11,375 bases of DNA from a bacterium (GCA_030630075.1 DAOVNS010000037.1:1-11375); one strand, 5' to 3'; shown: positions 1 to 7,150, counted from the first letter of the stretch. Program-made: numbers and translations. Notes: generated from the sequence alone by a model not told the origin.

Positions 1-32
1 CCAATTTCGTAAAACGACAATTTATATAAAAA

Positions 33-977
33 ATGATAATAAACAAAGAAAAAATTAAAAAAACCGAAAAAATCAGTTGTTCCGAATTAGAATTTAATCC
101 ATCAACAAGACTGGATAAATTCCTGTTTGATCAATTTCCTGAATATTCCAGAGCTTACTTTCAAGAACTAATAAGTAATGAATTAGTCAGAATAAACTCT
201 AAAACAGTCACCAAAGGTAGCTACAAAATCAGACAAACCGATTCTATCGAAATCGACTTTCCAGAAGAAAAACAATTCGACTTAAAACCCAAAAAGGTTG
301 ATTTCGAAATTGTAGATACTCAAAAAGATTTTGTAATAATTGATAAACCAGCGGGATTAATTGTTCATCATTCAGATAAAACATCCGATGATGTAACTTT
401 AGTTAATGGATTATTATATAAATTTAAAGAATTAAATGAATTCGAAGACAAAGAAAGACCAGGAATTGTTCACAGATTAGATAAAGGAACATCCGGACTT
501 TTAATTATTGCAAGAAATATAAAGAGTCACATAAAACTTTCTTCGATGTTCAAAGAGCGAGAAGTAAAAAAAACTTACTTGGCAATTGTTAAAGGACATC
601 CTACAAAAACAGGGAGAATCGATTTTCCAGTAGGAAGACATCCTGCACAAAGACATTTAATGTCTCACTTAAGTCCTTTTGGAAAAGAAGCTTTAACCTA
701 TTATGATGTTTTAAAATATTACGACGACTATTCTCTTGTTGCTGTTCATATTGTTACAGGAAGAACACATCAAATAAGAGTCCACTTTGCAGCCACGGGA
801 CACGGTTTAATTGGTGACAGTATGTATGGATTTTTATCAAAAGATATTTCACGCCCTGCGCTTCATGCATGGAAAATTTCATTTGATTATAAAGATAAAA
901 CATTTAATTACTTAAAATCTGTTCCAAAAGATTTTCAGAAATTGTTAATTAAATTAAACAAAGATCTTAAACAATAA
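33..977 (+). CDS. rluD: RluA/RluD-family 23S rRNA pseudouridine synthase
   Basis: This cytoplasmic enzyme isomerises uridine to pseudouridine in RNA, most likely in large-subunit rRNA. An S4-type RNA-binding domain spans about residues 25-75 (begins TRLDKFL). It is followed by the RluA-type catalytic domain with KPAGL at 105-109, the signature HRLDKGTSGLL at 147-157 (catalytic Asp150), GRTHQIRVHF at 243-252 and LHAW near 277. The 314-residue length and the S4 plus catalytic order are normal for the RluC/RluD group. RluC versus RluD specificity cannot be settled from sequence alone, so the symbol is provisional. The ATG at 33 has no visible Shine-Dalgarno sequence, which may mean coupling to an upstream gene cut off by the window edge. 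It converges with the cytidine deaminase gene and ends in a shared terminator. Confidence 0.93.
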   Translation: MIINKEKIKKTEKISCSELEFNPSTRLDKFLFDQFPEYSRAYFQELISNELVRINSKTVTKGSYKIRQTDSIEIDFPEEKQFDLKPKKVDFEIVDTQKDFVIIDKPAGLIVHHSDKTSDDVTLVNGLLYKFKELNEFEDKERPGIVHRLDKGTSGLLIIARNIKSHIKLSSMFKEREVKKTYLAIVKGHPTKTGRIDFPVGRHPAQRHLMSHLSPFGKEALTYYDVLKYYDDYSLVAVHIVTGRTHQIRVHFAATGHGLIGDSMYGFLSKDISRPALHAWKISFDYKDKTFNYLKSVPKDFQKLLIKLNKDLKQ

Positions 978-996
978 ACTTTAAAATTTATTGTTT

Positions 997-1034
997 AAAA
1001 AAGAGCCGCCCAATTTTTTGAGCGGCTCTTTTTT
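997..1034. terminator. Bidirectional intrinsic terminator between rluD and the deaminase gene
   Basis: A perfect 13-bp stem (arms 997-1009 and 1022-1034) has a GAGCCGC core and a 12-base loop. The left arm begins with A-runs and the right arm ends in T-runs, so the structure reads as a Rho-independent terminator on both strands. That is what the two convergent genes need. A second AT-rich 10-bp inverted repeat (969-978 with 987-996) lies just upstream and covers the rluD stop codon. Confidence 0.9.
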
Positions 1035-1058
1035 AAATTTAATCTAGATAATTTATCT

Positions 1059-1556
1059 TTATAGTTTAAAACCAAATGGCAATAATTCACCAATAGTTTT
1101 TATTACATATTCTCCTTTTGCAGTACACATAATAACAGGCATATCTTTATCTTCAGCAAATTCCCAAATAACTTGCCTACAAACACCACAAGGAGATGCA
1201 TCTTCAGGAGTTTCAACATCTAAAACAACGGCTATCGCCTGCATTCTTTTTTCTTCACGCAAACCGTCTTTATCTACAACAATTTCACCCTCAGTTACAG
1301 CTGTAAAAATAGCTGTACGCTCTGCACAGTTGGTTGGACCATAAGCTGCGTTTTCTACATTTGTACCGCGAATGTTTCTTCCACTTTTGGTTAATATTGC
1401 AGCGCCAACTTTAAATTTTGAATAAGGAGAATAAGAATTTTTTCTTGCATCTTTTGCAGCATCTATCAATGAATCAATTTGATCTTGCTCTAACGCGGCA
1501 GAATTAAGATTCACAGTTAACAAAGACAATAAGAACAAATATTTTAAACTTTCCAT
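1059..1556 (-). CDS. cdd: Cytidine deaminase with N-terminal signal peptide
   Basis: This zinc-dependent enzyme deaminates cytidine/deoxycytidine to uridine/deoxyuridine in pyrimidine salvage. The fold signature is clear: YSPYSKFKVGAA at 42-53, NVENAAYGPTNCAER at 66-80 with zinc ligand Cys77 and catalytic Glu79, and SPCGVCRQ at 121-128 with zinc ligands Cys123 and Cys126. It matches the short homotetrameric class (about 130-145 residues) plus a front extension. Residues 1-20 look like a Sec signal peptide: a short hydrophobic run LKYLFLLSLLTV, then NSA|AL as a plausible cleavage site. The start is well set: AAAGG lies 6 bases before the ATG, and no internal Met precedes the catalytic domain. 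Deaminases of this class are normally cytosolic, so export is the oddity. A TTGACA promoter candidate lies upstream. Family call is very sure; localisation is inferred. Confidence 0.93.
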   Translation of the reverse strand: MESLKYLFLLSLLTVNLNSAALEQDQIDSLIDAAKDARKNSYSPYSKFKVGAAILTKSGRNIRGTNVENAAYGPTNCAERTAIFTAVTEGEIVVDKDGLREEKRMQAIAVVLDVETPEDASPCGVCRQVIWEFAEDKDMPVIMCTAKGEYVIKTIGELLPFGFKL

Positions 1557-1608
1557 AAAAAACCTTTTGTTTTAGGGGTAAAATAACAATACAAATAACA
1601 GATAGAAA

Positions 1609-1637
1609 AAACTAAAAGAATTACGAGAAAGTGTCAA
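1609..1637 (-). promoter_or_regulatory. Candidate sigma70-type promoter for the cytidine deaminase gene
   Basis: Read on the minus strand, a perfect -35 box TTGACA (1632-1637) is followed after 17 bases by TAGTTT (1609-1614), a moderate -10. This predicts a start near 1602 and a leader of about 45 bases, which would make the gene independent of the nuclease gene upstream. Assigned from consensus alone. Confidence 0.45.
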
Positions 1638-1748
1638 TAAGAATTAGTAAGAAATGTTTTAAAAAGGTAAGGAATAGCAAGTTAATTATCTTTATTTCAA
1701 ATATAAAAGCCATATTGATCACCTAATGCGTGAGCGTTAGGATATGTG

Positions 1749-2420
1749 TTACTGATAAGAGCCCAGGGGTTTTCCATTAATCTGAAATCGATCTTTTATA
1801 GATTTTAATAATTTATAAACGGTCGCCTTCAAGTTAATATCCGCATTTTGCAAATTATTGTTATTGTTATTTTTATTTTTTTCTGGCGAACTTAAAACAC
1901 ATCTTCTTTTAAGTTTTTCAAATTCTTTTTCGTATCGCTTACAAACAGCATCTTCTTGAACACAAATAACGTTTTCTCTATTACTTCTTCCTGCCGAAAC
2001 CGTCCAATTAAAAGAACCAGTCCAAACTTTATTATCAAATATCGCAAACTTGTTGTGCATAATTTCGTTTAATCTACTGTTATTTTTTTTTGTTTTTGGT
2101 TTATAAAGAAAAACATCAATTCCGTTATCTTTTAGTAACTCAATTTTATTAAATTCACTTTTTAAAGAAGAAGAATCTGTAATAATTTGAACATCAATAT
2201 TTTTATTTCTTTTTGCTTCGATTAATGCGTTTGCAATCTTTTTATCCGTCAACATATAAACGGCAGCATGAATTTTATTTTTTGTTTGTTTAATTTGATC
2301 AATTAATTTGCTTGAAATTTTATCTTTGGGAGAAAAGTAAACAATAGATCGCGAAAATAAAGGGCCAAAGAACAAAACTATAACTAAAATTCTTATTTTA
2401 AAAACATTACTAATACTCAT
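1749..2420 (-). CDS. Exported single-HKD phospholipase D / Nuc-type nuclease
   Basis: This is a phospholipase D superfamily protein of the one-motif class. Known members (Nuc/PLD6-like) act as homodimers that hydrolyse phosphodiester bonds, often in DNA or RNA. The HKD motif is complete: H122, K124 and D129 within MHNKFAIFDNK, followed by GSFNWT at 135-140. The N-terminal half also fits the family (YFSPKDKISSKLIDQI, AAVYMLTDKKIANAL). Residues about 8-24 form a hydrophobic signal peptide, so action outside the cytoplasm is likely. A low-complexity stretch of six Asn at 184-189 leads into a C-terminal tail that may be frameshifted: after the CCCC run near 1767 another frame stays open to 1697. 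A purine-rich AGAGAGA precedes the ATG as a weak ribosome site. Substrate (nucleic acid or lipid) is undetermined. Confidence 0.88.
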   Translation of the reverse strand: MSISNVFKIRILVIVLFFGPLFSRSIVYFSPKDKISSKLIDQIKQTKNKIHAAVYMLTDKKIANALIEAKRNKNIDVQIITDSSSLKSEFNKIELLKDNGIDVFLYKPKTKKNNSRLNEIMHNKFAIFDNKVWTGSFNWTVSAGRSNRENVICVQEDAVCKRYEKEFEKLKRRCVLSSPEKNKNNNNNNLQNADINLKATVYKLLKSIKDRFQINGKPLGSYQ

Positions 2421-2561
2421 TTCTCTCTCTTTTATTTAATCTATTTGAACTTTTTTTGTTAAAATTCTAACTTTGTTAAAAATAATACTTTTATAAAATT
2501 ATATTAAGTAAATAATATAAAAGACAAAAAGCACCTTCGATTATTCAAAGGAGAGGATTTA

Positions 2562-3146
2562 ATGAAGATAAGTGTTTTTTTAATTTTAATAATGTCTGTA
2601 CTAAATATATTTTCTTTGTCATCACAAAAAGATGATGATATCCAATCATTACACAATAAAATAAGCAAAGAACTATTATCTATTCGCAAAGAATATCCGC
2701 AAACACAACCAACTGTTTATTCATTGCTCGACCAAGTATGTAAAATTTATCACATATCAAAAGATTCGCTCGAAAAAAAACGCGTACTTAAAGAAATGGT
2801 TCAAGATAAAGAAATTGAAAACAAATTGTTAAAAAGTGAGAATTCAACTTTAAAACATGAAATCTCTTCATTAAAAAATGAATTCAATTCAACTCTGAAA
2901 AATTTTAGTTCAATATCGAAAAAACTCGAACAAAAAAACAACTTAATTAATATGATGGCAAAAGAAAAACAAAAAATTGCATCCGAAAAAGCAAGGCTTG
3001 AAGAAGAAAGAAAATTATTATTAAAAGCAGAAAAAATCGAAAATCAAAACAATGGTTCAGGAATAGAGCAAGAGACGAATATTAAAATTAATGATAGTCA
3101 AAGTCTAAGCCTAACTTCAACTTCAGCTCCAACATCACCTCTTTGA
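2562..3146 (+). CDS. Secreted coiled-coil protein of unknown function
   Basis: No family is recognised. A strong ribosome site, AAAGGAGAGG, ends a few bases before the ATG and fixes the start. Residues 1-20 form a signal peptide (hydrophobic VFLILIMSVLNIFSL with Ser-rich cleavage region), so the product probably enters the periplasm or is secreted. From about 68 to 160 the chain is rich in Lys, Glu, Leu and Gln in a pattern typical of a long coiled coil (for example KSENSTLKHEISSLKNEF). The last 30 residues are Ser/Thr/Pro-rich and disordered-looking. The final 49 bases overlap the 3' end of the tamB-like gene on the opposite strand, and no terminator is visible. It could be a structural or scaffold-like envelope protein, but this is a guess. 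Confidence 0.8.
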   Translation: MKISVFLILIMSVLNIFSLSSQKDDDIQSLHNKISKELLSIRKEYPQTQPTVYSLLDQVCKIYHISKDSLEKKRVLKEMVQDKEIENKLLKSENSTLKHEISSLKNEFNSTLKNFSSISKKLEQKNNLINMMAKEKQKIASEKARLEEERKLLLKAEKIENQNNGSGIEQETNIKINDSQSLSLTSTSAPTSPL

Positions 3147-5869
3147 TCTTTAACCATTTTTAAATTAATATCATCAGTCAAAAAATATTCAACCTGAAAA
3201 GCAAGATCATCCTGCAAATTAAAATTCTTTTGAATTTGAGCATGCATTTGTTTATTAAGATCAATCGAAACAGTTCCTTTTACACCGCTGCGACCACTTT
3301 GATTAGAAAAATCTGGCGTAATTTGAATATATTTAAATGGTAAAATTATTTTTCTAAAAACACTGGTTGTCTTACTAAAAATCTGTTCTGAATTAATAAG
3401 GTCTTCTAAATTTTGCATTATCATTACAGGAAGATCATATTGCAAACTTGCCGTTTCGGATCCTGAAAATAACAATGACAATATTTCCTCTTCTCTTAAT
3501 TCAGGAGAAGAATCTAAGAGAATTTGCGGTTTACTCAGCGCACCGGTTACCTGCAAAGTAACTAAATATTTTTTTATTTTATTTTTAGCTAACAAATCTA
3601 TTATTGGCTCATTTGGTTGAGTTGGTAAAAACTGTATTGTTGCATAATCTAAATACAATTTATTTTTAAAAAAACTCAAATAACCTTTTTCCAAATTAAT
3701 ATCACCTGTGATCTTTGGCACCAAAAAACCGCTATCTGCGTACATAGTTTTTATATTTAAATCTAGAAACGCATCAGTCGTTAAAAATTTAGTTTTAAGC
3801 CTTAATGGTCTATCGCACAAAAAATTCACATCAATTTCTAAAATTCTATCATCGATAAAAAAAGAATCTGTAAAAAACATTGTCGAATCAAAATCAGTTT
3901 TGGAATCAGAAGAAAAGGCATCACTCTTTATTACGGATTTCTTTAAATAAATACTCCCCAACAATTTGTACAAAGATTCTCCAGATTTTTTTGCAAGACT
4001 ATTTTTATTCAAAAAGAGGTCCCCTTGGATAATTCCATAAAAATCTCTATTCCAATTAACTAACAAGTTTTTTATTTGGGCAGGAAATTCTACAGAACTT
4101 AGTTGATAATTTTTATCAAAACAGATATTTGCGCTAGGAATATTTATAGACCCTTTAAAGAATCCTATCTCAAAATCATCTAAAACAATTTTCTTTGAGA
4201 ATGCATCTATAGTAAAGTCACTTTTAATATTTTGTATCGGATTATAAATTCCTAAAAGTGATAATTTTCCACTTGCTAATCTAAAACCCCCTTTTAAATT
4301 ATTTAAATCTTTCTGATCACAAGCCACTTCAAAGTAAGCCTGCCTTCCTACTATATTTTTTTGTAGCTGATACGGTAAAAAGTCACGAATCAAAGCATAC
4401 TTTATATTGCCTTTTAGTATCTTTGATTCTTTTTCATTTTTAGGCACAATCATTTCTAATAACTTTTGACCATTCCGATTTAAATATAAAAGTTTGGATA
4501 TATAAAATTGGTCACGAAGATTTGCTTTTGCAAAATAACTACCACCCAAATGCTTTCCAGAAATTTTAAGATTTTTATTTCTATAAAAACAATCTCCCAC
4601 AAATGGATATTTTCTTTTTGTTTCTCTTTTTAAAAAATCAATTTTATATTTTCCCTTAACATCAAATTGATCGTTAAATAAAATAGAAGATTTAAGACCA
4701 CCGGCTTTAATGCAATAACTTGAATCCCTAAAAGTTACTTCTTCTGTATTCAATAAAAATATCTTTCCACTTTTTTTATTCAAATCCCATAAACTTTTAA
4801 TATTTAAAGCAATATTCGCAACTTCAAAATTTCCGCTCAACTTTAAATTATTTGAAACTGAAAAATTTAAATCTAATTTAATTAATTCATTTAATTGATC
4901 ACCAATATTTTGATCGCTATAAAAAGAATAAATATCTTGCAAGCATTTTACGGGCAAAGTTCCTGTAATTTGATAATCTGTAGCCGCAATTAGACTTTCA
5001 ACCCTTGGGTTATCAACCCAAGGGTTCTCAATTTTCAAATCTAAAGAATTATCTGTATTTTTTAAAAAAATATTCTTTTTATCACCATTAAATTCTAAGC
5101 CAACAAAATAATCTTGATTCAAAAACTTAAAACTTTTATTTGAATTAACAATAAAAAAGTCAGCTCCTGGCACATCTGTTTCCGCTGTTTTAAAATCCAA
5201 GTCACATTTTATTGAACTCAAAACCTTTTTTTCATTAAAAAACAAACTTCCATCTTTTAATAAAATCCCACCAACCGAACAATTCTGTTTATTTTTTTTA
5301 AAAGATAATTCACCAAAAAAATCTGTTTTAATTTCATCAACTTTTTGATTATCACATAAATCTTTTTTTAAACGACTTATGATCTTTAAATTCTTAATTT
5401 TTACAGCACATAATTCTGCAGGTAAATCTGGATTTGTTTTAAATATATTTTTTAGATGGTCCAAAATTAAAGGTTTTCCATTCTCAACTAAAGTTTCGGA
5501 TTCTACATCGTTAAGTTCGACTTTTAAAGACATCTTTTGACTAAAAAGGCACTTTAATCTAGAAAACCGAGAATTCGATGTCTTAAATTTCCAAGAAAAA
5601 TCTTGCCCATCTTTTGATTGGACCAATCGTGATTGGATTAGCGCATCTTCAATAAATATCTTTCCCGTAAAAATATTTATATGCGAAGATTTTACACTAA
5701 TTTTCGCATTCCATTCTTTTTCTAAAATTTCTATAACTTTTTTTTGTATAAAATTTTGCGTCCTGCTGTCGTTTTGAATAACCCAAAGAACAGGAACAAA
5801 AGTTACCAAAATTACTATAAAAATATGTGAAATAATTTTTGATATTAAATCTTTATTAAACTTAAACAT
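3098..5869 (-). CDS. tamB: TamB-family (AsmA-like) translocation and assembly module protein
   Basis: This large inner-membrane-anchored protein is predicted to span the periplasm as a beta-rich groove. TamB relatives work with an Omp85 partner in outer-membrane protein assembly and in lipid transport between membranes. A single N-terminal transmembrane helix (IISHIFIVILVTFVPVLW) is followed by an AsmA/TamB-like start, then long beta-strand repeats. The C-terminal TamB/DUF490 domain is the best evidence: GDINLEKGYLSFF, the PNEPIIDLLA segment, VTLQVTGALSKPQILLDSSP and EEILSLLFSG, ending in a typical beta tail. The ATG at 5869 gives 923 residues. An in-frame TTG at 5881 would add four, and neither has a clear ribosome site. 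The family usually exceeds 1000 residues, so this is a short member. No tamA/bamA gene is in view. The last 49 bases overlap the convergent coiled-coil gene, and a perfect 12-bp inverted repeat lies inside. Confidence 0.9.
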   Translation of the reverse strand: MFKFNKDLISKIISHIFIVILVTFVPVLWVIQNDSRTQNFIQKKVIEILEKEWNAKISVKSSHINIFTGKIFIEDALIQSRLVQSKDGQDFSWKFKTSNSRFSRLKCLFSQKMSLKVELNDVESETLVENGKPLILDHLKNIFKTNPDLPAELCAVKIKNLKIISRLKKDLCDNQKVDEIKTDFFGELSFKKNKQNCSVGGILLKDGSLFFNEKKVLSSIKCDLDFKTAETDVPGADFFIVNSNKSFKFLNQDYFVGLEFNGDKKNIFLKNTDNSLDLKIENPWVDNPRVESLIAATDYQITGTLPVKCLQDIYSFYSDQNIGDQLNELIKLDLNFSVSNNLKLSGNFEVANIALNIKSLWDLNKKSGKIFLLNTEEVTFRDSSYCIKAGGLKSSILFNDQFDVKGKYKIDFLKRETKRKYPFVGDCFYRNKNLKISGKHLGGSYFAKANLRDQFYISKLLYLNRNGQKLLEMIVPKNEKESKILKGNIKYALIRDFLPYQLQKNIVGRQAYFEVACDQKDLNNLKGGFRLASGKLSLLGIYNPIQNIKSDFTIDAFSKKIVLDDFEIGFFKGSINIPSANICFDKNYQLSSVEFPAQIKNLLVNWNRDFYGIIQGDLFLNKNSLAKKSGESLYKLLGSIYLKKSVIKSDAFSSDSKTDFDSTMFFTDSFFIDDRILEIDVNFLCDRPLRLKTKFLTTDAFLDLNIKTMYADSGFLVPKITGDINLEKGYLSFFKNKLYLDYATIQFLPTQPNEPIIDLLAKNKIKKYLVTLQVTGALSKPQILLDSSPELREEEILSLLFSGSETASLQYDLPVMIMQNLEDLINSEQIFSKTTSVFRKIILPFKYIQITPDFSNQSGRSGVKGTVSIDLNKQMHAQIQKNFNLQDDLAFQVEYFLTDDINLKMVKDQRGDVGAEVEVRLRL
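5000..5026. repeat. Perfect 12-bp inverted repeat inside the tamB-like gene
   Basis: The arms AACCCTTGGGTT (5000-5011) and AACCCAAGGGTT (5015-5026) are exact reverse complements around a 3-base loop. In the protein this segment reads NPWVDNPRV, a near-duplicate of NPxV. It is notably GC-rich for the surroundings and would form a strong hairpin in the mRNA. Confidence 0.85.
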
Positions 5870-5899
5870 TAATTTATTCAAAAAACTTTTTATTTTTTA

Positions 5900-5927
5900 G
5901 TTATATAATGCTATGATCACCAAACAA
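5900..5927 (-). promoter_or_regulatory. Candidate promoter for the tamB-like gene
   Basis: On the minus strand TTGTTT (5922-5927) is spaced 16 bases from TATAAC (5900-5905), placing transcription about 25-30 bases upstream of the ATG at 5869. The -35 falls inside the first copy of the duplicated leader sequence. Consensus match only. Confidence 0.3.
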
Positions 5928-5955
5928 ATTTAGTATTTTCCACTGTAAAAACATA
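5907..5955 (+). repeat. Leader repeat, copy 1 (upstream of the LRR-like gene)
   Basis: This 49-base sequence recurs at 6472-6521 in the same orientation with 46 of 50 aligned positions identical, including an exact 24-base run. It begins with TGCTATGAT, which fits an extended -10 promoter element (TGn plus TATGAT at 5912-5917), and ends 24 bases before the ATG at 5980. It therefore probably contains the promoter and start of the 5' leader of the LRR-like gene. Weaker AT-rich similarity continues to the left from about 5886. The repeat is plainly visible; its promoter role is inferred. Confidence 0.85.
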
Positions 5956-5979
5956 GATATAAATAAAAATAGGATAAAA

Positions 5980-6447
5980 ATGAATAAGTCTTCGCTAGAT
6001 CCTTCGTTAAAACTACGGCACCAAAAAAAGCTTCGCCCCATAAATAAAAAGATTTTATTTTTGATTCTCCTTGTGAGCTCATGTTTATTAAAAAATGAAA
6101 ATGTTAAAGCAATGGGAAGTCCTCAATTAACAACAGAAGAACACACCATTTTATTAATAAATTCAATGACTCCAAATTTAAACTTAAAAAAACAAAATCT
6201 AACCCAAAATAAATTCTTAGCAATTATATTATTTCTCTTAAAACATACAGACTCCAAAAATAGACTAACCGATCTTGATATATCTTTTAATCCAGAAATA
6301 AAAGCACTTCCAAACAAAATTCTTTTGTTCGGAAATTTAAAAACTTTAGATGTCAGTGGAACACATATACCCTATCGTGACAGAAATCTGCAAAGACTAA
6401 TTGGAAAAGGAGTCAGAATTATAGACAATGGACCTGAAATTGTTTAA
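5980..6447 (+). CDS. Small exported LRR-like protein, possible lipoprotein
   Basis: A short protein with a leucine-rich-repeat signature near its end: LTDLDISFNPEIKALP (96-111) followed by LKTLDVSGTHIP (120-131), matching the LxxLDxSxN type of strand and turn. LRR units normally bind proteins, and here there are only about two, so it may be a truncated family member. A long basic N-region (about 24 residues) precedes the hydrophobic ILFLILLVSSC. VSSC at 32-35 matches a lipobox, with Cys35 as a possible lipidated residue; cleavage after VKA (44) is the alternative. AGGAT about 6 bases before the ATG is a fair ribosome site. It is transcribed away from the tamB-like gene and converges with the pseudopilin gene without a visible terminator. 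Copies of a 50-base leader flank it on both sides. The specific function is unknown. Confidence 0.78.
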   Translation: MNKSSLDPSLKLRHQKKLRPINKKILFLILLVSSCLLKNENVKAMGSPQLTTEEHTILLINSMTPNLNLKKQNLTQNKFLAIILFLLKHTDSKNRLTDLDISFNPEIKALPNKILLFGNLKTLDVSGTHIPYRDRNLQRLIGKGVRIIDNGPEIV

Positions 6448-6471
6448 AGACTTTTTAACTTTTATTTTTAA

Positions 6472-6521
6472 AATGCTATGATTCTCCAAACAAATTTAGT
6501 ATTTTCCACCGTAAAAACATA
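6472..6521 (+). repeat. Leader repeat, copy 2 (orphan, downstream of the LRR-like gene)
   Basis: This second copy of the 5907-5955 leader keeps the TGCTATGAT element and a 24-base identical run, but no gene follows it. Where copy 1 leads into GGATAAAAATG, this copy leads into GGATACAAATA, so the start codon is lost. Only 48 bases remain before the 3' end of the opposing pseudopilin gene. It looks like a relic of a duplicated gene, or a promoter that now fires antisense into the pseudopilin gene. Confidence 0.85.
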
Positions 6522-6569
6522 AATAAAGGATACAAATACAATAGGCCTAATCTACCTCAAAAAATAATA

Positions 6570-7091
6570 CTAAGCTCTCCACCTACCATCCTTATATTCA
6601 TATTTTCTGATGTAAGAAACATTGGAAACAGGAACGGTTAACGCCATCATGTATTTATAATCTTTATCAATCAAATAAATACTTCCTGATTCTATTTTTC
6701 CGTCAGGATAAAAAATTGCTTTAAATTTATTCTGACCATCCTTTTTAAAAGAAACCGCGCTTTGTATTAATTTTGTTGGATCCGAAGGCGGTCCATAAGA
6801 ATTTGGTAAAAAATCAAACTTAACAACATTTGCCAACTTATTTTCTTTAGATTCGAAATTCATTAAATAACTATTATTTTGTAAGTCAAAAACAATTTCT
6901 TGTTGCTTGTTACTCGCAATCGCTTTTTGTTGCAAATAAGAAAATAGAGTAAAAACTTTATCTACTTCGTTTTTTAAAACAAATTTATTAAAAAACGAAC
7001 TATTGGAAACAGTAACGGTTAGTAAAATTATTATTACAGCCACAACTGCCAACAATTCAAACAATGAAAACGATTCAGTTTTTTTTAACAT
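6570..7091 (-). CDS. Minor pseudopilin, GspH/type IV pilin-like
   Basis: Pseudopilins are membrane-inserted subunits that form the short fibre of type II secretion or related type IV pilus machines. The N-terminus shows the class III prepilin leader: a short basic MLKKTES, then FSLFELLAVVAVIIILLTV with Glu at position 5 of the predicted mature chain (E12 of the precursor), in one hydrophobic helix spanning about 8-28. The rest (173 residues in all) is a small beta-rich domain, with YPDGKIESGSIYL resembling the GspH/FimT type. The residue before the cleavage point is Ser7 rather than the nearly invariant Gly, which may slow or alter prepilin-peptidase processing. The ribosome site is weak. The gene is divergent from the first phosphoesterase, and the matching assembly ATPase lies 2.4 kb away on the same strand. 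GspH, GspG or other pilin type is not resolved. Confidence 0.8.
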   Translation of the reverse strand: MLKKTESFSLFELLAVVAVIIILLTVTVSNSSFFNKFVLKNEVDKVFTLFSYLQQKAIASNKQQEIVFDLQNNSYLMNFESKENKLANVVKFDFLPNSYGPPSDPTKLIQSAVSFKKDGQNKFKAIFYPDGKIESGSIYLIDKDYKYMMALTVPVSNVSYIRKYEYKDGRWRA

Positions 7092-7150
7092 AAATATTCT
7101 TACATCATTAAATAATTTTTTAAATAATTAAAATCTTAAAAACTATTTTA

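Noticed and set aside
2..58. An open frame from the window edge ending at 58, overlapping the rluD start, as a possible upstream gene end
   Set aside because: Only 18 codons are visible and another frame stops at 12, so neither can be assigned to a protein.
1722..1741. CCTAATGC/GCGTTAGG hairpin downstream of the nuclease gene as a terminator
   Set aside because: It has one mismatch-like G-T pair and no T-run on either side, and it falls in the possible frameshifted tail.
2504..2689. Minus-strand open frame over the start of the coiled-coil gene
   Set aside because: It is antisense to a gene with a strong ribosome site and signal peptide, and has no recognisable domain.
3708..3950. Plus-strand open frame inside the tamB-like gene
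   Set aside because: It lies wholly antisense to a clear TamB domain and has no ribosome site or family resemblance.
6123..6317. Minus-strand open frame inside the LRR-like gene
   Set aside because: It is antisense to the LRR motif region, with no supporting features.
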